DNA of 64,000 nt from Thalassobacillus devorans (GTDB lineage: Bacteria > Bacillota > Bacilli > Bacillales > Halobacillaceae). Under the pieces are notes generated by a model, which was not told where the DNA came from, made no database searches, and was given only the letters and a program-made list of their open reading frames with translations. The stretch spans positions 62,001 through 126,000 of the forward strand of contig NZ_FXEH01000004.1 in assembly GCF_900176565.1 (NCBI RefSeq). Direction: 5' to 3'. Position numbers and translations under genes: made by a program. Positions 16,654 through 25,985 of the stretch are shown in pieces (the first letter of the stretch is position 1; every line of letters starts with the position of its first letter).

Positions 16654-16717
16654 ATGTCTCGATACAATTATTCGATAATAGGGGGCGAGTCTTAAATAAA
16701 GATTCGCCCCCTATTGT
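16654..16717 (+). terminator. Repeat copy forming a strong terminator hairpin
   Basis: TGTCTCGATA opens a copy of the dispersed repeat. AATAGGGGGCGAGTCTT and its complement at 16701-16715 then form a long GC-rich stem. Confidence 0.65.
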
Positions 16718-16871
16718 GTTGTTGATATAGATGTTTTAAAAGGTCGTCTTGAATGTCTTAAATGAACAAAATTAATATATTTTTAAGTAATTTAATGAAT
16801 AATTTTAAAAAATACTTTAACTTTATTTATGTTAGTGGTAATATATAGGTTGTGAAGGGTGGAGATGAAAA

Positions 16872-17180
16872 ATGCCAAGTAATTATCTGCCTAAATGGCT
16901 TCTAGATCTAGATAGTGAAGATCTAGAGTTTATTAGGAAGTTTGTATTGTCTTCTGGTTCATTAAAGCAAATAGCTAAAAGTTATGATGTATCGTATCCG
17001 ACTGTACGTACAAGGTTGGACAGATTAATTCAAAAAATTAATTTGAATCAAGATTTAGAAGGAGAGGGGTTTGTTAATTTTATAAAACAGTTAGCTATTG
17101 AAGATCGAATCAGCCTAGAGGAAGCAAAATTGATTATAGAGAAGTACAAAAGTGAAAAGGAGGAAGGAAAGAATGAATGA
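16872..17180 (+). CDS. DUF2089-type HTH regulator
   Basis: The 102-residue protein starts LPKWLLDLDSEDLEFIRKFV and continues GSLKQIAKSYDVSYPTVRTR, a helix-turn-helix typical of DUF2089 proteins. These are small regulators found next to membrane and ABC genes. It is the first gene of a compact operon with a small membrane protein and an ABC exporter (overlaps of 8 and 4 bases downstream), so it probably controls them. RBS GGGTGGAG. Confidence 0.75.
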   Translation: MPSNYLPKWLLDLDSEDLEFIRKFVLSSGSLKQIAKSYDVSYPTVRTRLDRLIQKINLNQDLEGEGFVNFIKQLAIEDRISLEEAKLIIEKYKSEKEEGKNE

Positions 17181-17451
17181 ATTTGTAAGACTTATTTTAA
17201 TTGTGTTCATACTTGGTTTTCAGTATTTTTTATCTTCCAGAAATAATTTTTATTGGGGTGGATTAATACCAGTGGCTTTCGTTATTACAATGGCATATTT
17301 CATTATAGCAGGGAATAGCGGAATGCTCAGCTCTTTGCTAATTACTCTAGTGGGTCTACTATTTTTGGTCGGAGAATGGAAAAAAGGAAGAAAAGATTTA
17401 CAAAAGAAGAGGGAAAAAGAATTAAACAAAATGAGAACACAAGACATATAA
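17173..17451 (+). CDS. Small membrane protein of the ABC operon
   Basis: About 92 residues from ATG 17173 with AGGAGGAAAG directly upstream; it overlaps the previous stop by eight bases. Three short hydrophobic segments are followed by a very basic, coiled tail (KKGRKDLQKKREKEL). It resembles the small membrane proteins in B. subtilis yxl/yvl-type operons, without clear homology. Confidence 0.5.
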   Translation: MNEFVRLILIVFILGFQYFLSSRNNFYWGGLIPVAFVITMAYFIIAGNSGMLSSLLITLVGLLFLVGEWKKGRKDLQKKREKELNKMRTQDI

Positions 17452-17479
17452 CCTATAAATGGAGAAGGTGGTAGAAACG

Positions 17480-18169
17480 ATGTTTACAATACCTTTTAGA
17501 GAATTCACAAGTTTATTCAAAAGTATCCGCTCTATAATTATTATTGCTGTTCTTTTCGGGGTGACTATAGGAGCGGCTAAAATCATCAGTAATTTTCAGA
17601 CACAGCTTCAAGAGCTCGGCATAGGTGATGATGCATACGCAGGTGCATTGATGGCACTATTACTTTTTGCTGCCCCACTTTTTGTAACGAGTTTAGCTCA
17701 CAGTGTCGTGAATAAGGAAATGGCCTCCAGAACAGTAAGGTTCCTTGCAACGAAAACTTCAAGAGCAAATATCATATTAGGGAAATTCTTAGGCAATCTT
17801 TTTTTCTGGGCCATTTGTCTATTTCTCGCATTGCTTCTCATTATTCCTTTTTCAAACACATTTCATATTGTTGAGTGGTTTCAGATGGTCGTGTTCGTTT
17901 CTTATTTCATAGGACTTGCAGTTTTCTTATCGACTATCTTCCGCAGCCCTTCATTGACGATGTTTTTGGGTATCACTATTTCAATAGCATTACAGGTTCT
18001 TGGATTATGGAGCTTAGCGACAGAGAATGTATTCGTGAAAATGATCGGTTACATCACACCTTATTTCTATTACTCGCAAGACCAAACATATATGTCTTAC
18101 ATTGTTGTTCTATTCACTTTGATATTCGTAATACTCAGTTTATTGATATTTAGAAAGAGGGATTTATGA
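17480..18169 (+). CDS. ABC-2 type transporter permease
   Basis: The protein has about 229 residues with six membrane helices. The start ATG 17480 has GGTGG eight bases upstream. The N-terminus FREFTSLFKSIRSII, the VVNKEMASRTVRFLATKTSR loop and the final RKRDL are typical of ABC-2 permeases of the YxlG/BcrB kind that export peptides or lipids. Its stop overlaps the ATPase start by four bases (ATGA), so the two are translationally coupled. Confidence 0.8.
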   Translation: MFTIPFREFTSLFKSIRSIIIIAVLFGVTIGAAKIISNFQTQLQELGIGDDAYAGALMALLLFAAPLFVTSLAHSVVNKEMASRTVRFLATKTSRANIILGKFLGNLFFWAICLFLALLLIIPFSNTFHIVEWFQMVVFVSYFIGLAVFLSTIFRSPSLTMFLGITISIALQVLGLWSLATENVFVKMIGYITPYFYYSQDQTYMSYIVVLFTLIFVILSLLIFRKRDL

Positions 18170-19098
18170 TGTCAGCACTTACCACACGCAATTTAACTAA
18201 GAAATTCGGAAAAAAGACAGTTGTTAACGGAATCGATTTAACTGTAGATAAAAGCATGATTTTTGGGTTCCTTGGGAAAAACGGTGCTGGTAAATCCACA
18301 TTCATCAATATGATTACCGGCCTAATGGAGCCTACTGACGGTTCTTTTGAAATTCTTGGACACATGGGAAAAGGTATAAGAGACATACAGCACAGAATCG
18401 GGGTTTTACCGGACTATTCTTCTTTCTATGACGACCTTACTGCTTTGGACCATCTGAAGTACTTTAGTAAGGTGATGAAGCTTTCAACGCCTAAGAAAGA
18501 AATGATCGATACACTGGAAAGAGTCGGTCTTGAAGACGCTATCCAAGTGAAGGCAAAAAACTTCTCTTTCGGAATGAAGAAGAAACTAGGTATTGCACAG
18601 GCGATAATAAATAAACCCGATATTTTGTTTTTAGATGAACCTACATCTGGTGTTGATGCTAATTCCATTCTAAGTATACATACATTGATTAATGAGATCG
18701 CGGCTACTGGTACTACGATTTTCTTAACATCACATAATTTAGATGAAGTTGAAAAGTTGTGTGATGAAGTTGCCATAATGAACAACGGAACGATACAAAC
18801 CAAGGGAAATATGGAACAGTTAAGAGCTCATTATAAAAGAGATATTACCTTATATATAAAACACAGTTCTATTTTAGAAGGTTCAAGAGAAAAAATGGGT
18901 AAGGATCTGAGTGTTTGGGTGAATGATGTAAACCTAGGAGATACGTTATCAGAGATTTTAATTGAGGAAGAAAAGTTTATACCTGAAATCAATAAAATTT
19001 TTGTGATCAATAATATAAATGTGTACAGGTTAGAAGTCGATGAGCCATCTTTGGAAGAAATCTTTCTTAACTTGAATGAACAGAAGGATAGTGCCTAG
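18166..19098 (+). CDS. ABC transporter ATP-binding protein
   Basis: The 310-residue ATPase has a P-loop at residues 37-45 (GKNGAGKST), signature SFGMKKKLG near 134, Walker B ILFLDEP at 153-159 followed by TSGVD, and an H-loop in TSHNLDE. The C-terminal ~90 residues form the extra domain common in BcrA/YxlF-type drug or bacteriocin self-protection ATPases. It powers the permease encoded immediately upstream. A dispersed repeat copy begins 25 bases after the stop. Confidence 0.88.
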   Translation: MMSALTTRNLTKKFGKKTVVNGIDLTVDKSMIFGFLGKNGAGKSTFINMITGLMEPTDGSFEILGHMGKGIRDIQHRIGVLPDYSSFYDDLTALDHLKYFSKVMKLSTPKKEMIDTLERVGLEDAIQVKAKNFSFGMKKKLGIAQAIINKPDILFLDEPTSGVDANSILSIHTLINEIAATGTTIFLTSHNLDEVEKLCDEVAIMNNGTIQTKGNMEQLRAHYKRDITLYIKHSSILEGSREKMGKDLSVWVNDVNLGDTLSEILIEEEKFIPEINKIFVINNINVYRLEVDEPSLEEIFLNLNEQKDSA

Positions 19099-19122
19099 TA
19101 TATAGATGAAAAATAACTAATT

Positions 19123-19165
19123 ATCTCGAAACTGAGTCTTCAAGTAACGGGGGCAATTCTTTAAT
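19123..19165 (+). repeat. Dispersed repeat, left half
   Basis: ATCTCGAAACTGAGTCTTCA then AACGGGGGCAATTC. It starts 25 bases after the ABC ATPase stop. Confidence 0.6.
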
Positions 19166-20264
19166 ATCTAGTGATTATGGTAAAAGGATTTAAGCTCAGT
19201 ATGAAAGTGGGGCTAGTGGTAACGAGTGGCTGCATTGAGTTCTTGGGTATAATTTGAAATAATTGGTATGGATAATGGAGTTTTATATAGCTCATAAAAC
19301 TCATAATGTATTACGCTTTCTGAGGGGTTCTTCCCATATGTTTCATCTAATGTTCGATAAGAATTTCAGCTCTTTTATTATTGCTCGTTTGGTACTTGAT
19401 CTAGGTAAAAAGATATCCTGGATTGCTTTAGCGTGGTTTGTATATCAACAAACTAGTTCAGCTTCTGCCATTGGTTTCGTGATTACCTCAGCAACGATTG
19501 CCCCACTGATAGTATGGTCGTGGGAGTAATTCTTGATCAATATAACAGAAGAACTTTAATGGTGGTAGACAACCTTTGTAGAGGGATGTTACTTCTGCTT
19601 ATTCCTCTTTTACATTGGAATGGTCTTTTGACATTATCCATTATTTTATTAATTGTCTTTATTAATGGTTTATTGTCAGCTTTTACTGATATAGGAAGCA
19701 TTACTATTTTACCAGCTTTCGTATCTAAGAAAGAGTTAGAAAACGCTAATGCACTGTTAGCTATTGCTGGGCAAACAGGCTATTTAATAGGGCCGGCAGT
19801 AGGAGGTTTTCTAACTTCCTTTCTTGGTGCTTCAGTTACGCTGTTAGTTACGGTAGGATTCTTTTTAATGGCTTCCTTTCTTTACTTTCGTATTCCTGAA
19901 GAGGTATTCCACCAAGACAAATCTCGAATATTACATACGGATCCATGGAAAGAAAAGATTCAAAATATAATAACTGATTTAAGAGAAAGTTTTTCTTTTT
20001 TAAAAAGGCATAAAATATTGATGGTGATCGCAAGTGTAACCTTAGCTTTTAATGTCACCTATGCCCCATTAGAACCTGTACTCCCGGTCTTCGTGGGTGA
20101 ATCCTTAAGTGGCGGTTCAAGCACCTTGGGATTAATTTGGTCCGTGTTTGCTGTAGGAGCACTGGCAGGTGTGACTGCTAAACTAAAGTAGACAGTTTCC
20201 GCTAGATTAGAAGAAACACTTATTTACCCAAATATACCAGTAAAATATATAGCTCTCCCATTGT

Positions 20265-21878
20265 ATGATATTTAAGATTATACAGACATCAATGGAGGGC
20301 GCAGAAAAGGTGGATAAGTGGGAAATGTATATGGAGATTCAACAGTTAATTAAGCAAGGGTTTAGTAAATCGAAGGTGGCGGAAAAGTTGGGGGTATCAA
20401 GATCAACGGTGTACCGCAACCTGCAGAAGTCTCCTTCGGAGATGGCCGAATGGGTAGAAAGTATAAAAACGAGAGAGAAAAAGTTAGATCCTTACAAAGC
20501 GTTAATTTTATCCTGGCTGAGAGAACATCCTGATATGTCGGCAGCACAAGTGCAAGATTGGTTACAGGAAAGGTATGAATCACTGGAGATTGGCGAGAGC
20601 ACAGTTCGTGCCTACGTTAGAGAATTACGTACTGAATATAGAATAGAGAAAGAGACTCTACCACGGAATTATGAAGCTATTCCTGACCAGCCAATGGGAG
20701 AACAAATGCAGGTTGATTTTGGTCATACAAAACAAAGAACACCTGACAATCAAGAGGTGAAGCTGAGCTTTATCGCATTTGTTTTATCTAACTCGAGATA
20801 CAAATATAAAAAATGGTTAGACAGACCTTTCACTACCCAGGATGTGATGGAAGCACATGAAGATGCTTTTCGGTGGTATGGCGGAATCCCAAGAGAAATC
20901 GTTTATGATCAGGATAATTTAATCGTGGTCAGTGAAAATGGTGGGGATCTTATCTTAACGAAAGAGTTTCAACATTATAAGGAAACCAGGCGTTTAAACC
21001 TTCGGGTTTGTAGAAAAGCTGACCCAGAAAGTAAGGGGAAAATTGAAAATGTGGTTGGCTTTATCAAGCATAACTTTGCGAGACATAGAGTGTATCACAA
21101 CATTGATTCCTGGAATGAGCAGGGTTGGCAGTGGCTAAACCGAACAGGGAACTATAAAATCCACAACACAACAAAAAAAAGACCGGTCGAAGTGTTCTCC
21201 TTGGAAAAGCAACACTTGAGACCAGTCACAGAAAAATTAACAATCAAAAACAATTATGAAAATAGTATAACAAGAAGCGTCCATAAGGACAATACAATTC
21301 GTTATTTGTCGAATCGGTATTCTCTTCCACTGGGAACATTCCATAAATATGATACCGTCGGTATCAAAGAAACGGAAGACAAACAACTATTCATCTATAT
21401 TACCGATACAGGAGAATTGATTGCAAAACACACTATTCCTGAAGGAAAAGGCCAATTAGTGAAGGATAGAAGCCATTCGCGCGATCGGACAAAAGGCATC
21501 AATGCATTTATGGATACGGTTGCGAAACGATTTGAAGAGGTGGATTCCGCATACGACTATCTTAGTATCATCCGGCAAAACTACCCTCGGTATATTAGAG
21601 ATCAGCTGCAGATTATTTTAAAGCAGACAAAGGAGAACAATGGGGCAATCTTATCAGCAGCACTGAAAGAATGTGTGAAAAGAAATCTTTATAGTGCGAC
21701 AGATTTTAGCGATATCGTTTCATACATCAAACGACAACGCCAAGTTGATGGTACAGTAACCGATAACGCCCGGGCTGTATCATCAATAAATAAGATTTCA
21801 GGCTGGCTCATGGATACGGAAGCCCAAAAGAGAACAGTAAATGCTTATACTGAAATATTGGAGGGTGAGTCTAATTGA
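20265..21878 (+). CDS. istA: IS21 transposase IstA
   Basis: This 537-residue protein begins with an HTH (KQGFSKSKVAEKLGVSRSTV) and a second DNA-binding region. The DDE integrase core carries MQVDFGHTKQR (first D), YDQDNL (second D) and the late E in SKGKIENVVGFIKHNF. A basic C-terminus follows. It cuts and joins IS21 ends and needs IstB. The effective start may be a few codons downstream, at the ATGGAGATT or AAGTGGGAA region, because no clear SD precedes 20265. The frame is intact. Confidence 0.9.
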   Translation: MIFKIIQTSMEGAEKVDKWEMYMEIQQLIKQGFSKSKVAEKLGVSRSTVYRNLQKSPSEMAEWVESIKTREKKLDPYKALILSWLREHPDMSAAQVQDWLQERYESLEIGESTVRAYVRELRTEYRIEKETLPRNYEAIPDQPMGEQMQVDFGHTKQRTPDNQEVKLSFIAFVLSNSRYKYKKWLDRPFTTQDVMEAHEDAFRWYGGIPREIVYDQDNLIVVSENGGDLILTKEFQHYKETRRLNLRVCRKADPESKGKIENVVGFIKHNFARHRVYHNIDSWNEQGWQWLNRTGNYKIHNTTKKRPVEVFSLEKQHLRPVTEKLTIKNNYENSITRSVHKDNTIRYLSNRYSLPLGTFHKYDTVGIKETEDKQLFIYITDTGELIAKHTIPEGKGQLVKDRSHSRDRTKGINAFMDTVAKRFEEVDSAYDYLSIIRQNYPRYIRDQLQIILKQTKENNGAILSAALKECVKRNLYSATDFSDIVSYIKRQRQVDGTVTDNARAVSSINKISGWLMDTEAQKRTVNAYTEILEGESN

Positions 21879-22639
21879 GTCAGCTGAATCAATTACAAGA
21901 TTTGATGAAAACCCTCCGCCTGACCGAAACAGCTAACCATCTTCCTACACTCTTAAGAGAAGCTGAGCAAAAGGACGCATCCTTTACTCAGTTTCTCCTG
22001 GATGTGGCAACCTATGAACAAAAGCGCAGAGAAGAAAAGCTATTAGAGAAACGGTTTAAATGGGCGACGTTCCCGTTTTTCAGCACTCTGGAAGAATACG
22101 ATTTAAAAGAACAGAAAGCATTAAGTTCAAAGAAACTAAATCAGTTAAAGGACTTAACGTGGATGGAGCAGCTATATAATATTATTTTCCTTGGACCGCC
22201 AGGTGTCGGCAAAACCCACCTATCGATTGGGCTGGGCATAGAGGCTCTCAACCAAGGATATAAAGTGATTTTTACTACGATGGGTGATCTCATTCATGTA
22301 TTAAAGACTGAAGAAATCACAAGGAAATCGAAAACAAGAATGAAGAGAATACGAGAAGCAGATCTAGTTATCATTGACGATTTAATGTTTATGGCAATGG
22401 ACAAACAGGAAGCCAATATGTTTTTTCATTTGATCAATGATCTGTACAATCAAACATCGATTATATTAACGTCCAATAAAGGTCCTAAAGAATGGGGTGA
22501 ATTATTAGGAGATCAGGCAATTACAACCGCGATTTTAGATCGTATATTACATCGAGTGGAAATCATTCATTTAAATGAAGACAGTTGGCGTATGAAGCAT
22601 CGAAAAACCATATTTGGGCAGCAAAGTGTTTCAAATTAA
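21875..22639 (+). CDS. istB: IS21 helper ATPase IstB
   Basis: This 254-residue AAA+ ATPase of DnaC/IstB type has P-loop FLGPPGVGKTHLSIGLG, Walker B LVIIDDLMF and sensor I ILTSNKG. It starts with TTG and overlaps the istA stop by four bases, the usual coupling in IS21 elements. It assembles on target DNA and activates IstA. Confidence 0.92.
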   Translation: MSQLNQLQDLMKTLRLTETANHLPTLLREAEQKDASFTQFLLDVATYEQKRREEKLLEKRFKWATFPFFSTLEEYDLKEQKALSSKKLNQLKDLTWMEQLYNIIFLGPPGVGKTHLSIGLGIEALNQGYKVIFTTMGDLIHVLKTEEITRKSKTRMKRIREADLVIIDDLMFMAMDKQEANMFFHLINDLYNQTSIILTSNKGPKEWGELLGDQAITTAILDRILHRVEIIHLNEDSWRMKHRKTIFGQQSVSN

Positions 22640-23094
22640 CAAGCAGAAATTGTGTCATTTTACTTGACGGTCACAGCAGGTTCATTTATATGGGTGCGTC
22701 TGAAATTTAATGTTTACTACTCTTATTCACTTGGGATTGTCATTTGCTTATGGGGAGTGGCTCCGCTAGTGATGAGCCAGCTTACCAATGAGGTTGTTAT
22801 CTACTGTATTATGTTCTTAGGTTGAATGGTGTACGCGCCTTATAACATTGTAGAACCCACGCTGGAACAAAAGTTAGTGCCCGATGAAATACGTGGGAGA
22901 GTGTTAGGAGTACTAGGAATGATCGCAGGCGTTGGTTTTCCAGTGGGGACATTTTTAGGCGGCTTATTAAGGGATTGGATAGGCGCCTCTAATACCGTAT
23001 TCATATCAGGTTTTTTTACCATCACTTTAGGTTTAGTTGTATTTAGGAATAAATCTCTTCGAATTACTCCGCACAATCTAAATTAGGTTCGTAA

Positions 23095-23140
23095 TGTCTC
23101 GACATCGAGTCTTCATGAAACGGGGGCAATCGTTTAATAA
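23095..23140 (+). repeat. Dispersed repeat, left half
   Basis: GTCTCGACATCGAGTCTTCA then AAACGGGGGCAATCG. It starts 10 bases after the end of the MFS pseudogene. Confidence 0.6.
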
Positions 23141-23192
23141 GGATGATCACTAAAGGGGTGGTTTACTTTAATAAATGGAGATGGAATACACT

Positions 23193-23509
23193 ATGAGATG
23201 TCTTTGTAAACAACAGGAAACAAATGAATTAAGGGAGCAGACCCTATTTGGTGTAATCGGTGTAATTGTAACCTTGACATAGAAGAGATTTCAATTAAAT
23301 ACGATTTGAAGTTGGAGTTAATAAAATGGATTGGGAAGTATGGTGTATGGATTGATTGGGACAAAGATGGAATAGTACCTAATGCCGTTGAACTTGAAGA
23401 AGAGCATAATAAAGAAGGATTGAAACTAACAGAAAAAGTACAGAAAGAACTTGAAGGAAAGTATAAAGTTTCATTTTCACCTTCGACATTTGCAAAGACA
23501 TATAAATAG
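23193..23509 (+). pseudogene. Small zinc-motif protein gene, 5' frameshift
   Basis: ATG 23193 opens MRCLCKQQETNELRE. The conserved part continues in another frame as ADPIWCNRCNCNLDIEE, then YGVWIDWDKDGIVPN and AVELEEEHNKEGLKLTEKV to the stop at 23509. The layout (N-terminal cysteine pairs, then a WIDWDKD motif) is one I recall from short Firmicutes proteins of unknown function. A shift near 23240 separates start and body, so only a truncated product from TTG 23306 could be made. A repeat copy follows the stop by about 50 bases. Confidence 0.5.
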
Positions 23510-23560
23510 AATACAGTCACCCTTATTGTATTAACGGTGCTAAAGTAAAGATTTCTCAAA

Positions 23561-23632
23561 ATATTTCTCGAATTCGAGTATTACAGAAACGGGGCGATAG
23601 CTGAAGATAGTATAGTTGATCTTCAGCTTTTT
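23561..23632 (+). repeat. Dispersed repeat with internal terminator
   Basis: TTCTCGAATTCGAGTATTAC and AACGGGGCG are followed by a hairpin AGCTGAAGAT / ATCTTCAGCT and T5. It lies 52 bases after the previous stop codon. Confidence 0.65.
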
Positions 23633-23770
23633 CTCTTATTTTTAAAACAAGTAGGATAGTGGAAGATTTAACTTCAAGAAAATTTGATAAATGGATAAAT
23701 ATACTAATTAATTTCGAAATCCCAAAAAAAAGATCTTTACAAACTATGTAAAGATCTAAAAACTAAATAA

Positions 23771-24109
23771 TTACTTATATGATTCTAAGATTTCTAAGCT
23801 CTTTTCTTTAAATAAACCCGAGACTACAAGCGATTTAACAATAGAAATTATGTTAGTCCTATTAAAGATCGGGTTAATTTTTATTGCTTTTTGTTCCAAA
23901 GCAAAGTTATTACCATCGTAATTTTGAATAAGGTTTGTAAGTTCTCTCAAATCTTTTTTTGATAAATCATACGTAACTACTGTTTCATGTATAGTAGGCT
24001 CTTTCATTTTATCGTCATGTAGTAATCCCACAAGTGTAAGGAGACTGCGGTTGTGAAACTTTAATTTCTCTATTTCAGCTAATAATTCTTTATACTGGCT
24101 ATTTTCCAT
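23771..24109 (-). CDS. Unknown 112-residue protein, possible immunity partner
   Basis: This soluble, mostly helical protein (N-terminal coiled region KELLAEIEKLKFHNRSLL) matches no family I know. It begins 18 bases after the stop of a secreted toxin-like gene, with AAAGGAAA before ATG, so the two form an operon. Position suggests immunity or a regulator, but this is inference. Confidence 0.5.
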   Translation of the reverse strand: MENSQYKELLAEIEKLKFHNRSLLTLVGLLHDDKMKEPTIHETVVTYDLSKKDLRELTNLIQNYDGNNFALEQKAIKINPIFNRTNIISIVKSLVVSGLFKEKSLEILESYK

Positions 24110-24127
24110 TATGTTCTATTTCCTTTC

Positions 24128-24685
24128 TTACAGTAGGAATGCATCTATTGCCCACGCTATATTTCGAGCATAGAAAGTTGGAACCCCAGCAGAGAGGAGA
24201 GATTGATAAATCTCACCATGAATCATTGTACTTGCGTCATCTATAGCATCCGCAATCTTACCGGAATTCTTTTTCACGTACTTCGCTGTACTGTCACTAA
24301 CTACATCCAAAACAGTACTTAAGGCTTTACCTCCATATCGAAAAGCATAGACGATAGCTGTTTTCTTTAATCCTTGAACTTGTACCTGGCTTTCTATTTT
24401 GTAGAAAGAAAGATTAGTTTGAGGATTGGTTATTAAAGAAACTACATAACCTTCAGGAACCTCCACAATACCTTCTTTGTATGGTAAGACCAAAGCAAAC
24501 GTTGATGTTTCTCTTAACTTATCTGAAATAGTTTTTTCATCATAAGCAATACCCTCTTTCTGTTGTTCAACATTTACTGAGGGATTGTTGTCATGTTCTT
24601 CAGCAGAAACGACGTTTGTTAAGCTTGGAGAAAATCCAGAAAAAATAATACTTGCACTGATTAAAGAAATCATAGGCTTTTTCAT
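24128..24685 (-). CDS. Secreted SAR2788-like putative toxin
   Basis: The 185-residue product has a signal peptide (about 1-28, ending VVSA-E). The C-terminal 80 residues read VYAFRYGGKALSTVLDVVSD ... KIADAIDDASTMIHG ... SLLSAGVPTFYARNIAWAID. This matches my memory of the SAR2788-type putative toxin family of Firmicutes: hydrophobic, bacteriocin-like helices behind a charged propeptide-like region. If so it is exported and membrane-active. The downstream gene may protect the producer. No dedicated exporter or protease lies beside it. The family assignment is moderate. Confidence 0.5.
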   Translation of the reverse strand: MKKPMISLISASIIFSGFSPSLTNVVSAEEHDNNPSVNVEQQKEGIAYDEKTISDKLRETSTFALVLPYKEGIVEVPEGYVVSLITNPQTNLSFYKIESQVQVQGLKKTAIVYAFRYGGKALSTVLDVVSDSTAKYVKKNSGKIADAIDDASTMIHGEIYQSLLSAGVPTFYARNIAWAIDAFLL

Positions 24686-24759
24686 ACTACATACTTCCCA
24701 AAAATGTAAAATACTTCCTAATAGTAACTTTATTCCTTTTTAAATGCAACATCTAATTC

Positions 24760-25140
24760 TATGAATTCTCATTTTTAATTAAACTAATAAACTTTATAAA
24801 ATGTTACCATTAGGCTATTGTCATATAGTGGTATATTATTTTATTTTGAATATATTTGGCAATTAAGAAATATGTAGGAAATGGCAATCGGCAATATAAG
24901 AGTTGAATTATATTTATTCTTTGCCTGAGTAACTTGACATGGGGCCTATGTGGCTAAGTGATCCTTGCAGTGTAGCCAGTAAGGTCATGCAGGGCTACAC
25001 AGTCTATCTTAACCACTTGTCCAGGGTTATGCAGGAATTGATGTATAGCCCTGATTGCAGAAAACTACAAATTTAAAATCTATAGCTTTGAGCGAATTTC
25101 TATTAAGTAGTTGATTTCTTTAGGAAGTAAATAAGAGTGA
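24760..25140 (+). promoter_or_regulatory. Leader region with competing hairpins before the AAA ATPase gene
   Basis: GGCTACAC at 24993-25000 can pair with GTGTAGCC (24970-24977) or, as CAGGGCTACA, with TGTATAGCCCTG (25042-25053). The two pairings exclude each other. No gene is visible in this 390-base stretch. Confidence 0.3.
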
Positions 25141-25152
25141 GGGGGTTGCAGA

Positions 25153-25917
25153 GTGATATTGAATAAAGACAATCAGTACCTTAAAAGACTAAACCTAAAA
25201 ACAGAAAGTATAAATTCATATGAGGCTTTTCCATTTAATTTATCTGTTATTAGGAATTTTAAAGAATTGCTATTTCATCCTAATGTTACCTATATTATCG
25301 GAGAGAACGGAATGGGTAAGTCAACACTGTTAGAAGGTATTGCCATTAAGTTTGGCTTTAATCCCGAGGGTGGAACTCTCAATTTTAATTTTTCCAATTA
25401 TGATTCTCACTCTATCTTAGAACAATATTTACTATTGTCCAAGGGGGCTAGTAAGGCAAGAGATAATTTTTTCTTTAGAGCTGAAACTTTTTACAATTTA
25501 GCTACGAATATTGAAGAGTTAGATAGAGCCCCGTCTTTTGGTCCAAAAATTGTTGATTCATTTGGTGGAGATTCATTACATGAACAATCACACGGGGAAT
25601 CTTTTTTTGCAGCATTTACTAACCGTTTTCAAGGTAACGGTCTATACATCTTAGATGAACCAGAAGCTGCTTTATCTCCTTTAAGACAAATGTCTATGCT
25701 TTCACGAATACATGAACTTGTTAATAAAGGTTCTCAATTTATAATATCTACCCATTCTCCAATAATCATGGCTTATCCAAATTCAAAAATTATTCAACTT
25801 AGTGAAGAAGGAATGAAAGAGACAAAATTAGAGAACACCGATCACTACAATATAATGAAGCAATTTTTTGAAGACAAGGATCGGCTATTACATCACCTTT
25901 TTGAACAAGACAGTTAA
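25153..25917 (+). CDS. AAA/ABC-type ATPase of unknown role
   Basis: This 254-residue protein is a single ABC-like ATPase domain without membrane parts: P-loop GENGMGKST at 50-57, signature-like LHEQSHGES at 142-150, Walker B LYILDEPE at 164-171 and STHSP with the switch histidine at about 201. It belongs to the small DUF3696/RecF-OLD-type AAA ATPases often found in defence or regulatory loci. No partner nuclease is visible next to it. A repeat copy carrying a group II intron begins 36 bases after the stop. Confidence 0.75.
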   Translation: MILNKDNQYLKRLNLKTESINSYEAFPFNLSVIRNFKELLFHPNVTYIIGENGMGKSTLLEGIAIKFGFNPEGGTLNFNFSNYDSHSILEQYLLLSKGASKARDNFFFRAETFYNLATNIEELDRAPSFGPKIVDSFGGDSLHEQSHGESFFAAFTNRFQGNGLYILDEPEAALSPLRQMSMLSRIHELVNKGSQFIISTHSPIIMAYPNSKIIQLSEEGMKETKLENTDHYNIMKQFFEDKDRLLHHLFEQDS

Positions 25918-25952
25918 TTGATATCTAATAAATAATGAAAGATCTTTTGAAC

Positions 25953-25985
25953 TATCTTGAATTCGAGTCTTCAAGTAAAGGGGGC
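25953..25985 (+). repeat. Dispersed repeat, 5' exon of intron A
   Basis: ATCTTGAATTCGAGTCTTCA then AAAGGGGGC, where the intron begins. Confidence 0.7.

Larger units (their letters stand above)
20170..22675 (+). mobile_element. IS21-family insertion sequence
   Basis: The 2.5-kb element has related ends beginning TGTGAC (left TGTGACTGCTAAACT, right complement TGTGACCGTCAAGT), the istA-istB pair, and a 5-bp target duplication GCAGG at 20165-20169 and 22676-22680. Both genes look intact. Confidence 0.88.
19263..23085 (+). pseudogene. MFS transporter, broken by frameshift, IS21 insertion and a stop
   Basis: The 5' part (19263-19529) encodes MFS helices 1-2 (FDKNFSSFIIARLVLDLGKK) and then shifts frame near 19515. 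The frame at 19514 continues VGVILDQYNRRTLMVVDN through ALAGV. An IS21 element follows at 20170-22675, flanked by the 5-base duplication GCAGG. Beyond it the reading resumes (SFIWVRLKF), meets a TGA at 22822 and ends with EIRGRVLGVLGM and TPHNLN. Rejoined, it is a ~410-residue MFS_3-type exporter similar in kind to the one at 8806. Three independent lesions make function very unlikely. Confidence 0.85.
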
